Shown here: positions 5,303-11,593 of the stretch, piece by piece
How the letters are laid out: every line of letters begins with the position of its first letter
How positions within the stretch are numbered: the stretch's first letter is position 1
Origin: Mariprofundales bacterium
GTDB lineage: Bacteria > Pseudomonadota > Zetaproteobacteria > Mariprofundales > S012-25
Reading direction: 5' to 3'
Length of the DNA: 12,681 bases
NCBI GenBank assembly: GCA_015487905.1
Contig: WFOX01000100.1
Location: forward strand, 1 to 12,681
Translations under genes and position numbers: made by a program
Notes under the pieces: generated by a model
Told to the model about the DNA's origin: nothing
Databases searched by the model: none
Seen by the model: the letters and a program-made list of their open reading frames with translations, nothing else

Positions 5303-7234
5303 AGGCTCCTGCTCCGGCATCTCCACGAAGGTGATGAGCTTCTTCGCGCGCGTGGGGTGCCGCAGCTTGCGCAACGCCTTGGCCTCAATCTGGCGGATGC
5401 GCTCGCGCGTGACCCCGAACTGCTTGCCCACCTCTTCCAGCGTGTGATCCGTGTTCATGCCGATGCCGAAGCGCATGCGCAGCACCTTTTGCTCGCGCTC
5501 GGAAAGCTGGCTGAGCACCTCCTCCACGGCTTCGGCGAGCATGTGCCGCGCAGCCTCTTCCTCAGGGTTTTCGGCCTTCTCATCGGCCACGAAGTCGCCG
5601 AGTTCGGAGTCCTCCTCATCGCCCACAGGCGTTTCCAAGCTCACCGGCTCGCGCGAGGACTCCACGAGCTGCTCCAGCTTTTCCTTTTCCATACCCATCG
5701 CTTCGGCGATTTCCTCCAGCGTCGGCTCGCGGCCGATGCGCTGGGCGATGTCGCGCGCAACCCGGCTTACCTTGTGCATCGTCTCCAACATGTGCACGGG
5801 GATGCGGATCGTGCGCGCTTGATCGGCGATGGAGCGCGTGATCGCTTGGCGAATCCACCAAGTTGCGTAGGTGGAGAACTTATAGCCGCGGCGCCACTCA
5901 AACTTATCCACGGCCTTCATAAGGCCGATGTTGCCCTCTTGAATGAGGTCCAAGAACGAAAGCCCGCGGTTCGTGTATTTCTTCGCAATGGAGATTACAA
6001 GCCGCAGGTTCGCCTCAATCATTTCCTTTTTCGCCTGGCGCATTTTCGCTTCACCAAGCGATAGCTCGCGCGCGACCTCTTTAAGCTCAGGCACGCGCAG
6101 CCCCATCTCTTGCTCCACGCGCCGAATGCGGCGCTGCGCCTCCTTGATCTTCGGCGCCACCTCGGCAAGCGCCGCCGCCCAAGGCGCATCCGCATGCTCG
6201 CGCAAAAGCTCATCCACCCAGCGCTCGTCGGCGGCGCGCTTCGGGAAGGTCTCCAAAAAGAGCTTGCGCGGCATGCCCGTGCGCAGCACGAGGTCGCGCA
6301 CGCGCCGCTCCTGCTCGCGCACGCGCTCCACGCTCGTCTTGAAGCGCGCAATCAGCTCCTCAATCTGCTTCGGCGCAAACGGAATGGCCGTGATTTCCTC
6401 CAACATGCGCTTGCGCAGCGCCTCTATTTCTTCCGTCTTCGCACCGCGGCGCTGCTTGCGCGCAAGCGCCTCAATCTCGGCGTGCAGCCGCTTGGCCTCG
6501 CGGATGTGCGCAAGCACCTCGTCAATCTGCTCGTCCTTGGTGATCACGGCCTCCACAAGCGGTGTGCCGTCCGGCGTGGCGCGCCGCTCGCGAATGGCCT
6601 CTTCCAGTTCCTCTTCATCCACCTTTTCTTCTTCTACAAGCTCTTCAAGCTCCTCATCCGCGCGGCTCATGCGCTCTTCATACTCCGCAATCGCGGCCGC
6701 ATTGATGACTTTTTCATCCACTTCCACGAGATCGCGCAAATCAGGCTCTTCGCCCTGCGCCCGCGCTTCTTCCACGATTTGCTCCACGCGCTCGGCAAGC
6801 CGCATGATCTCGCGGAAGGTGGCCGGGCACTTGCAGATCGCCGCATGCATCTGCGCGCGGCCCTCCTCAATGCGCCGCGCGATTTCAATCTCGCCTTCGC
6901 GCGTGAGCAGCTCAAACGAGCCCATCTCGTGCAGATACATGCGCACGGGGTCGTCAATGCGAATCACGGTGCCGAGCGTGGAGGTGTCCGCGCGCAGCGC
7001 CGAGTCTTCCTTGCGCAGGCGCGCCTTGTTGACGGCAAGCGCCCCGCCCGGCGCCCGCTCGGGGTCGGTCACCTCAATCCCCATCGCGGCAAAGACATTG
7101 ATGATCTGCTCAATGCGCTCCGCGCTCACATACTCGGGCGGCAGCGCTTCGTTGAGCTCATCGTAGGTGATGTAGCCGCGCTGCTTGCCCTTGTGCGCAA
7201 GCCGCGTAAGCCCCGGAATCCTCATCACATCCAT
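5276..7234 (-). CDS. rpoD: RNA polymerase primary sigma factor RpoD (sigma-70)
   Basis: The housekeeping sigma factor, which directs core RNA polymerase to -10/-35 promoters. It has 652 residues (E. coli 613). Region 1.1 covers about 4-57 (GYITYDELNEALPPEYV). Region 1.2 is at about 90-125 (DDPVRMYLHEMGSFELLTRE). A long non-conserved region follows, very acidic at about 193-214. Region 2 is at about 402-480, with RGLSFLDLIQEGNIGLMKAV and YKFSTYATWWIRQAITRSIA. Region 3 follows at 481-560. Region 4 is at about 570-630 with the helix-turn-helix LEEVGKQFGVTRERIRQIEA. A short acidic tail (EQEPAREEEEAK) extends beyond the usual end. The start at 7234 lies 3 nt after the dnaG stop; Met4 is an alternative. 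It is last in the rpsU-yqeY-dnaG-rpoD operon. Region 1.1 wording is closer to alphaproteobacterial proteins than to E. coli. Confidence 0.98.
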   Translation of the reverse strand: MDVMRIPGLTRLAHKGKQRGYITYDELNEALPPEYVSAERIEQIINVFAAMGIEVTDPERAPGGALAVNKARLRKEDSALRADTSTLGTVIRIDDPVRMYLHEMGSFELLTREGEIEIARRIEEGRAQMHAAICKCPATFREIMRLAERVEQIVEEARAQGEEPDLRDLVEVDEKVINAAAIAEYEERMSRADEELEELVEEEKVDEEELEEAIRERRATPDGTPLVEAVITKDEQIDEVLAHIREAKRLHAEIEALARKQRRGAKTEEIEALRKRMLEEITAIPFAPKQIEELIARFKTSVERVREQERRVRDLVLRTGMPRKLFLETFPKRAADERWVDELLREHADAPWAAALAEVAPKIKEAQRRIRRVEQEMGLRVPELKEVARELSLGEAKMRQAKKEMIEANLRLVISIAKKYTNRGLSFLDLIQEGNIGLMKAVDKFEWRRGYKFSTYATWWIRQAITRSIADQARTIRIPVHMLETMHKVSRVARDIAQRIGREPTLEEIAEAMGMEKEKLEQLVESSREPVSLETPVGDEEDSELGDFVADEKAENPEEEAARHMLAEAVEEVLSQLSEREQKVLRMRFGIGMNTDHTLEEVGKQFGVTRERIRQIEAKALRKLRHPTRAKKLITFVEMPEQEPAREEEEAK

Positions 7235-7237
7235 CGT

Positions 7238-8944
7238 CTAACCCCGCTCTCCTTTATTGTGGTGCAAATCGTTTGCGCGCGAAAGTTCTTCCAGTCTGCG
7301 CCGCAGCGCCAGGGTCTCCATAAGGTTTCCCGACGCCTTGCGCAAGCGGTGCAAAAGCACGCCGCGCGCCAGCGCGCGCGTCGCTTCGCCAAACGCTTCT
7401 TCATCCACTTCCATGCCACTTGCCCAAGCCGCGATGCGCGTTTCTTGCGGAAACTCGCGCAGCAGCCGCTCGGCAAGACGCGCTTCTTCCCCCTCGTGCG
7501 CAAGCGCAAGGAGTCTTGTATATAGCGCGCGCACCGCAGGTTTGTCAAGGAAGAAATCACGCGCTTCGGGAGGAAGCGCTTGTGCGCGCATAGGCTTTTG
7601 CAGCAACCCCGCAAGAAACTGCTCCTCGGCGGGGCCAAGGCTTGCAGGCTCGGCGTCTGCGGATGCGGTTTCCACCGCGCGCGCCTCATAAAGCCGCAGT
7701 CCAATGGCATGTTCGGCCTCTTGCCGCCACGCTTCGCGCAAGTAGGGATCGCGCATGGAGCTGAGCATGCGATCGGCAAGCTTGGCCTGCCGTGCGCGCC
7801 CATCCACGCCGCTGCCTGCAACCCGCCGCAACCCCTCCAGCCAAAAGGCAAACGCTTCTTCGGCCTCTTCCACGAGGCGCAAAAACGCATCCACCCCTTC
7901 GCGGCGCACGAACGAGTCCGGATCCTCGCCCTCGGGCAGAAAGGCGAAGCGCAGGCTGCGCTCGGCCGTAAGCGCGGGCAAAAGCTCTTCCAATGCCCGC
8001 CAGGCGGCGCGTTTGCCGGCGGCATCCCCGTCCATACACAGCACGATTTCCGGGGCCGTGCGCCAGAGCACTTCGGCCTGTTCGCGCGAAAAGGCCGTGC
8101 CCAGCGGCGCAACGGCCAGCGCCACGCCGGCCTCGTGCAGTGCGATCACATCCATATAGCCTTCCACGACGAGCGCGCGCTTTGCTTGGCGGATGCCCTC
8201 GCGGTGTTCATAGAGCCCGAAAAGCAAGCGCCGCTTGTGAAACCAAGGGGTTTCCGGCGTGTTGAGATACTTGGGCTGCTGCGCATCCGCAAGCGCGCGC
8301 CCGCCGAAGCCCACGATGCGCCCTTGCCGATCGCGGATCGGAAACACGAGCCGATCGCGAAACATGGCGAACGCGCCTTGCGCGCCTTCGCGCAAAAGCC
8401 CTGTGCGCGTGAGCAAGCGCACGGTCTTGGCGTCGCGTCCAAAGCTTGCAAGCGGCCATGCGGCATCGCGCGGCGCATAGCCCAGCCGCCAGCGTGCAAG
8501 CGTATCCTCACGCAGTCCGCGCCCCTTCGCATAGGCGCGCGCATGTTTCGCTTGCGGGCTGCGTAGCAGCCATTCGTGCATGCGCTCCGCCGCGGCACGC
8601 AGCAGGTTGAGGCCGGCATCGTAGTCCCGGTCTTCGCTTGCGCGTTCGCGGCGTGGCACGGGAATGCCGGCAAGCGCTGCAAGGCGCTCCACGGCTTCCG
8701 GAAATGCGAGTCCTTCGTATTCCATCACGAAGGTGATGGCGTTTCCTCCTTTGCCGCAGCCGAAGCAATAAAACAATCCTTTGTCCTGCGAAACCGTAAA
8801 TGAGGGCGTTTTTTCGCGGTGAAACGGGCACAGCCCCACCCAATTCTTGCCCGAACGGCGCAACTGCACATGCCGACCGATCAGCTCCACGATGTCCGTG
8901 CGGGCGAGCAACTCGTCAAGAAACGAGTCGGGAAAGCGCCCCAT
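7238..8944 (-). CDS. dnaG: DNA primase DnaG
   Basis: A 568-residue primase that makes RNA primers for DnaB-directed replication. The N-terminal CHC2 zinc domain has Cys39, His42, Cys60 and Cys63 (LCPFHREKTPSF; FYCFGCGKGGNAI), the same pattern as E. coli. The catalytic core has the RNA polymerase basic motif region (FRDRLVFPIRDRQGRIVGFGGR, about 195-216) and the TOPRIM acidic motifs EGYMDV (261-266) and DGDAAG (305-310), followed by EGEDPDS (338-344). The C-terminal helicase-binding region, from about 430, is Ala/Leu/Glu rich and poorly conserved, as usual. The ATG at 8944 gives the standard start MGRFPDSFLDELLARTDIVE; no Shine-Dalgarno is visible. It begins 9 nt after the yqeY stop and is followed by rpoD after 3 nt, so all three are probably one transcript. 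Confidence 0.98.
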   Translation of the reverse strand: MGRFPDSFLDELLARTDIVELIGRHVQLRRSGKNWVGLCPFHREKTPSFTVSQDKGLFYCFGCGKGGNAITFVMEYEGLAFPEAVERLAALAGIPVPRRERASEDRDYDAGLNLLRAAAERMHEWLLRSPQAKHARAYAKGRGLREDTLARWRLGYAPRDAAWPLASFGRDAKTVRLLTRTGLLREGAQGAFAMFRDRLVFPIRDRQGRIVGFGGRALADAQQPKYLNTPETPWFHKRRLLFGLYEHREGIRQAKRALVVEGYMDVIALHEAGVALAVAPLGTAFSREQAEVLWRTAPEIVLCMDGDAAGKRAAWRALEELLPALTAERSLRFAFLPEGEDPDSFVRREGVDAFLRLVEEAEEAFAFWLEGLRRVAGSGVDGRARQAKLADRMLSSMRDPYLREAWRQEAEHAIGLRLYEARAVETASADAEPASLGPAEEQFLAGLLQKPMRAQALPPEARDFFLDKPAVRALYTRLLALAHEGEEARLAERLLREFPQETRIAAWASGMEVDEEAFGEATRALARGVLLHRLRKASGNLMETLALRRRLEELSRANDLHHNKGERG

Positions 8945-8953
8945 CCGGCGCGT

Positions 8954-9391
8954 TTAGGAAAGGCGTGCGCGCACGCGCTTGGCAGCCTCGGCCATATCCA
9001 CGCGCGCGCCATAGCGCGCCTTGAGCCAGCCCATCACACGCCCCATGTCCTTCGCGCTTTGCGCCTGAGTTTCGCGCAAGGCTTCGTCTATCGCCGCTTC
9101 CAGCTCCTCTTCTGAGAGCATCTGTGGCAAGAACGCACGCAGCACCTCGGCCTCGGCGCGCTCCTTTTCGGCGAGATCGTTGCGCCCGGCCGCCGCATAC
9201 TGCTCGGCGGCTTCCTCGCGCTGCTTGATGAGCTTGCGCGCAACAGCAGCGATGTCCTCTTCGTTGGCGCTGCGGCCGAGCTCAATCTCGCGGTTGCGGA
9301 TCGCAGCCTTGAACATGCGCAGCACGGACACGCGCAGCGTGTCCTTTTGTTTCATGGCCGCTTTGAGCGCTTCATCCACGCGTTGCGGCAT
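8954..9391 (-). CDS. yqeY: GatB/YqeY domain-containing protein
   Basis: A 145-residue protein of the GatB/YqeY family, related to the tail domain of the GatB subunit of tRNA-dependent amidotransferase. The stand-alone protein's function is not established; a tRNA-linked role is assumed from the domain. Recognisable parts are DEALKAAMKQKDTLRVSVLRM (about 5-25), with the helix AAIRNREIELG after it, and the C-terminal MGRVMGWLKARYGARVDMAE (about 117-136), which matches the family's tail-domain motif. The ATG at 9391 is preferred because GGAGG lies six bases upstream; a GTG six codons earlier would place that Shine-Dalgarno inside the gene. Position between rpsU and dnaG is common in proteobacteria. 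Confidence 0.93.
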   Translation of the reverse strand: MPQRVDEALKAAMKQKDTLRVSVLRMFKAAIRNREIELGRSANEEDIAAVARKLIKQREEAAEQYAAAGRNDLAEKERAEAEVLRAFLPQMLSEEELEAAIDEALRETQAQSAKDMGRVMGWLKARYGARVDMAEAAKRVRARLS

Positions 9392-9434
9392 GGCGGGCCT
9401 CCGAGACACAGGGGCGGGTGGCCCCCTTTTGGGC
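9392..9434 (-). promoter_or_regulatory. Hairpin-rich rpsU-yqeY spacer
   Basis: After the rpsU stop the minus strand reads GCCCAAAAGGGGGC, then CACCCGCCCC. This can fold as GCCC/GGGC around AAAAGG, or alternatively GGGG/CCCC. There is no T-run, so it is not a standard terminator. The E. coli operon has an attenuating terminator after rpsU, and this spacer could serve to lower dnaG and rpoD expression relative to S21. The function is inference. Confidence 0.35.
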
Positions 9435-9650
9435 TTAAAGCTCGCGCATCTCCCGCAAGCGGATGCGCTTGAGCCGCTTCATGAGTCGCTTGCGCGCCTG
9501 CGCCTCCTTGCGCCTGCGCGCCACCCCCGGCTTTTCGTAGTATTCGCGCTTGCGGCACTCCTTCAAAATCTGCGCCGCCTCCACCTGCTTGCGAAAGCGT
9601 TTGATCGCAAGCTCAAACGATTCGTTCGGATCCACCAGCACGCCCGGCAT
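9435..9650 (-). CDS. rpsU: 30S ribosomal protein S21
   Basis: A 71-residue ribosomal protein S21 of the small subunit, located near the anti-Shine-Dalgarno end of 16S rRNA and important for initiation. Family features: MPGVLVDPNESFELAIKRF at the start, LKECRKREYYEKPGVARRR in the middle, and a very basic C-terminal helix (RKRLMKRLKRIRLREMREL). The length is typical. The ATG at 9650 follows GAGGAGGAATCA, a strong ribosome-binding site; the frame is open further upstream, but that region is the coaD-rpsU spacer. It is the first gene of the classic rpsU-dnaG-rpoD macromolecular synthesis operon, here with yqeY inserted after it. Confidence 0.97.
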   Translation of the reverse strand: MPGVLVDPNESFELAIKRFRKQVEAAQILKECRKREYYEKPGVARRRKEAQARKRLMKRLKRIRLREMREL

Positions 9651-9694
9651 TGATTCCTCCTCGTCGTGCTCAAGCCTGCAAAAGGGAAGCGCGC

Positions 9695-9722
9695 ATTTTC
9701 CTTTTGTGGGCGCGCGCGTCAA
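9695..9722 (-). promoter_or_regulatory. Putative sigma-70 promoter for the rpsU operon
   Basis: On the minus strand TTGACG (9722-9717, five of six matches to the -35 hexamer) and GAAAAT (9700-9695, four of six to the -10) are 16 nt apart. The -35 overlaps the coaD stop codon. Transcription would start near 9688, giving a leader of about 38 nt before rpsU. A CAAAAGG/CCTTTTG inverted repeat (9706-9700 with 9685-9679) overlaps the -10 and would form a hairpin only in readthrough RNA from coaD. Confidence 0.45.
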
Positions 9723-10201
9723 GTCTGCGCGCGTGCGCGCAACCTGCGCGCGACGGCTTCGGGCACGAACGGCCCCACATCGCCGCCCATCGCGGCGATC
9801 TCGCGGATGAGGCTGGAGGAGACGAAGGTGAACTCCTCGGCCGCGGCGACAAAGAAGGTCTCAAGCTCCGGCGCAAGGCGCCGGTTCATCGTCGCCATTT
9901 GGAACTCGTATTCAAAATCGCTTGCCGCGCGCAAGCCTCGCAGGATCGCCACGGCCCCAAGCTTGCGCGCGAACTCCACGAGCAGACCGGAAAACCCTTG
10001 CACCTCCACGCGCGGCTCCTCGGCGAAGGTTTCCTGCGCCATCGCGATGCGCTCGGCATGAGAGAAAGTGGGGCCTTTTTCGGCGCGCTCGGCCACGGCG
10101 ACGACGATGCGATCAAACACCTGCAAGCCGCGGCGCACGACATCCACATGGCCGAGCGTGATCGGATCAAAGGTGCCGGGATAGATCGCGAGGCGCTTCA
10201 T
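9719..10201 (-). CDS. coaD: Phosphopantetheine adenylyltransferase CoaD
   Basis: A 160-residue cytoplasmic enzyme for the fourth step of CoA synthesis: 4'-phosphopantetheine + ATP gives dephospho-CoA + PPi. It is a nucleotidyltransferase with the motifs GTFDPITLGHVDVV (about 9-22, including TLGH) and SSSLIRE (about 128-134). The substrate-loop region ILRGLRAASDFEYEFQMATMNRRL (about 86-109) is highly typical. The length is normal. The ATG at 10201 overlaps the rsmD stop as ATGA and yields the standard start MKRLAIYPGTFDP; an upstream in-frame extension lies within rsmD. Translational coupling with rsmD is likely, and the rsmD-coaD pair is widely conserved. Its stop codon overlaps the -35 of the putative rpsU promoter. 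Confidence 0.97.
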   Translation of the reverse strand: MKRLAIYPGTFDPITLGHVDVVRRGLQVFDRIVVAVAERAEKGPTFSHAERIAMAQETFAEEPRVEVQGFSGLLVEFARKLGAVAILRGLRAASDFEYEFQMATMNRRLAPELETFFVAAAEEFTFVSSSLIREIAAMGGDVGPFVPEAVARRLRARAQT

Positions 10202-10743
10202 GCGCGCGTCAATCGCACGATCATTGTGCCGCCGTAGCGGCGCGTATCCACCACGCGCCATCCGATAGGCGGCATGCGCAAGGCAGCTTCGCGCGGCTGT
10301 TCTATCACGAGCTGCTGGCAGCGAATGCCGTAGTCATCCAACCAAGCGGGCAGGCTTGTGAGCGCTTCGCGCCAGGCGTAGGGCGGATCTGCGAACACAA
10401 CGCCGAAGCGTTGCTGCGCAATCCGCGCAAGCCCATCTGGAAGCCGTGCGCGCAGGATTTCCCAGCGCTCGTGCAACCCAAGCTCATCTGCAAGCGCGCG
10501 CAGCGCACGCACGGAATGGATGCGCTGCTCTATGGCCACGACTCGGGGCGCGCCGCGCGATAACGCCTCCAATCCCATCACGCCGCTGCCTGCGAAGAGA
10601 TCCAAAAACGGCTCGTGCAGGAGTCCTTCGTGCGTCCAAATGTTCATGAGCGCTTCGCGCACGCGCGAGGGCGTGGGGCGCACGCCCGCAGGCGCGCTTG
10701 GAATGCGCCGCCCTCGCCAGGCGCCGCCGGTTAGGCGCAGCAT
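10198..10743 (-). CDS. rsmD: 16S rRNA (guanine(966)-N(2))-methyltransferase RsmD
   Basis: A 181-residue SAM-dependent methyltransferase that modifies G966 of 16S rRNA in the 30S subunit. RPTPSRVREALMNIW (22-36) is the conserved N-terminal helix, DLFAGSGVMGLEALSRGA (48-65) is the SAM-binding motif I, and DPPY (119-122) is the catalytic motif of N2-guanine/N6-adenine methyltransferases. The C-terminal YGGTMIVRL is also usual. The ATG at 10743 is preferred; the frame stays open to about 11310, but that part is antiframe to the response regulator gene and lacks family resemblance. It begins one base after the regulator's stop, with GGTGA just upstream. It overlaps coaD by ATGA. Confidence 0.96.
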   Translation of the reverse strand: MLRLTGGAWRGRRIPSAPAGVRPTPSRVREALMNIWTHEGLLHEPFLDLFAGSGVMGLEALSRGAPRVVAIEQRIHSVRALRALADELGLHERWEILRARLPDGLARIAQQRFGVVFADPPYAWREALTSLPAWLDDYGIRCQQLVIEQPREAALRMPPIGWRVVDTRRYGGTMIVRLTRA

Positions 10744-10744
10744 C

Positions 10745-11593
10745 TCACCACTTGCGTGCAAATGCGTCCAAGCGCTCGGCGAGCACGGCGGCCGCATCGG
10801 CGCCCGGCACGATTTCATCCACGGCAAAGGTGAGCTCCACGGGCACGCGCTGCTGCGTCTCTTCCCACACGAGCGTGAGATCCCATCCCTGTTGCACGCT
10901 TTGCGCCCACTTGCGCGCGCCCTCCGCATCTCGCTCGGGCAGCAGCGCTGCAAAGCGTCCCCATTGCATGTCGGCCACGAGATCGTATGCGTGCGCGGCT
11001 TTTTGGATGCGCTTGCCCGCCTCTTCGGCCGCAAGCCGCGCAAACCAATCCGCTTGGCCCCGTTCAATCGCAAGATAGTTCGGAATCGCGAACACCACGA
11101 GCGCAAGCTTGCGTCCAAAAGCTTCCACGCGCGCGGCCTCCTCTTGCAAGCGCTCGCGGAAGTAATCGGGAAACGCAAGCCCTGTTGCGGGATCGCGGCG
11201 CAAAAAGCGCTTGATGCGCTCGGCGCGTGCAAGCGCCGTTTGCACGCGCGCGACAAGCTGTTGCGGCGAGATGGGCTTGGTGAGATAGTCGTCCACGGCC
11301 GCCTCGGCAAAGCCGCGCACCTGATTTTCCAAGTCGTCCAGCACCGTGAGAAAGACGATGGGCATCAGCATAAAGCGCGCTTGTTGGCGCACGCGCTTGG
11401 CGAGCTCCCAGCCGTCCATCTTCGGCATCATCACATCCGTAAGGACGAGATCCACGGGGCTTTCGCCTAGCACATGCAGCGCCTCTTCGCCGTCTCGTGC
11501 TTCCAACACGCGATAGCCGCTTTGCTGCAGGACATGCACGGTGAGATCGCGGCTGGAATCGGAGTCCTCCACCACAAGCACCGTTTTGCGCAT
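10745..11593 (-). CDS. Response regulator with degenerate GGDEF-like C-terminal domain
   Basis: A 282-residue protein. Residues 1-122 are a complete receiver domain: Glu9/Asp10 of the acidic pocket, phospho-acceptor Asp53 (LTDVMMPKMDGWEL), Thr83 and Lys106 (YLTKP). From about 130 the protein follows the layout of a GGDEF diguanylate cyclase domain (RRDPATGL at 132-139, then a beta-strand/helix pattern). The active residues are gone: AIP (169-171) replaces the metal-binding DxD, and QWGRF (210-214) sits where GGDEF belongs. It therefore probably does not make c-di-GMP and may act through binding or protein contacts. The ATG at 11593 is chosen over the one at 11596 because GGAGG is then six bases upstream. 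It overlaps the M16 gene stop by one base. No partner histidine kinase is seen. Confidence 0.88.
   Translation of the reverse strand: MRKTVLVVEDSDSSRDLTVHVLQQSGYRVLEARDGEEALHVLGESPVDLVLTDVMMPKMDGWELAKRVRQQARFMLMPIVFLTVLDDLENQVRGFAEAAVDDYLTKPISPQQLVARVQTALARAERIKRFLRRDPATGLAFPDYFRERLQEEAARVEAFGRKLALVVFAIPNYLAIERGQADWFARLAAEEAGKRIQKAAHAYDLVADMQWGRFAALLPERDAEGARKWAQSVQQGWDLTLVWEETQQRVPVELTFAVDEIVPGADAAAVLAERLDAFARKW

Noticed and set aside
6110..7525. 471-codon open frame on the plus strand opposite rpoD, and another at 5943-7166
   Set aside because: Antisense shadows of a certain gene; composition is Arg/Ala/Leu or Ser/Arg rich, with no family resemblance and no ribosome-binding site.
7580..8566. 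328-codon plus-strand open frame opposite dnaG
   Set aside because: Mirror frame of a gene with intact zinc and TOPRIM motifs; no independent signals.
10741..11310. Upstream in-frame extension of rsmD (370 codons in all)
   Set aside because: The added part overlaps the response regulator in another frame and has no RsmD similarity; the ATG at 10743 gives the normal length.
10520..11470. 316-codon plus-strand open frame opposite rsmD and the response regulator
   Set aside because: Reverse-strand shadow rich in Arg/His/Ala, without start signals or recognisable domains.
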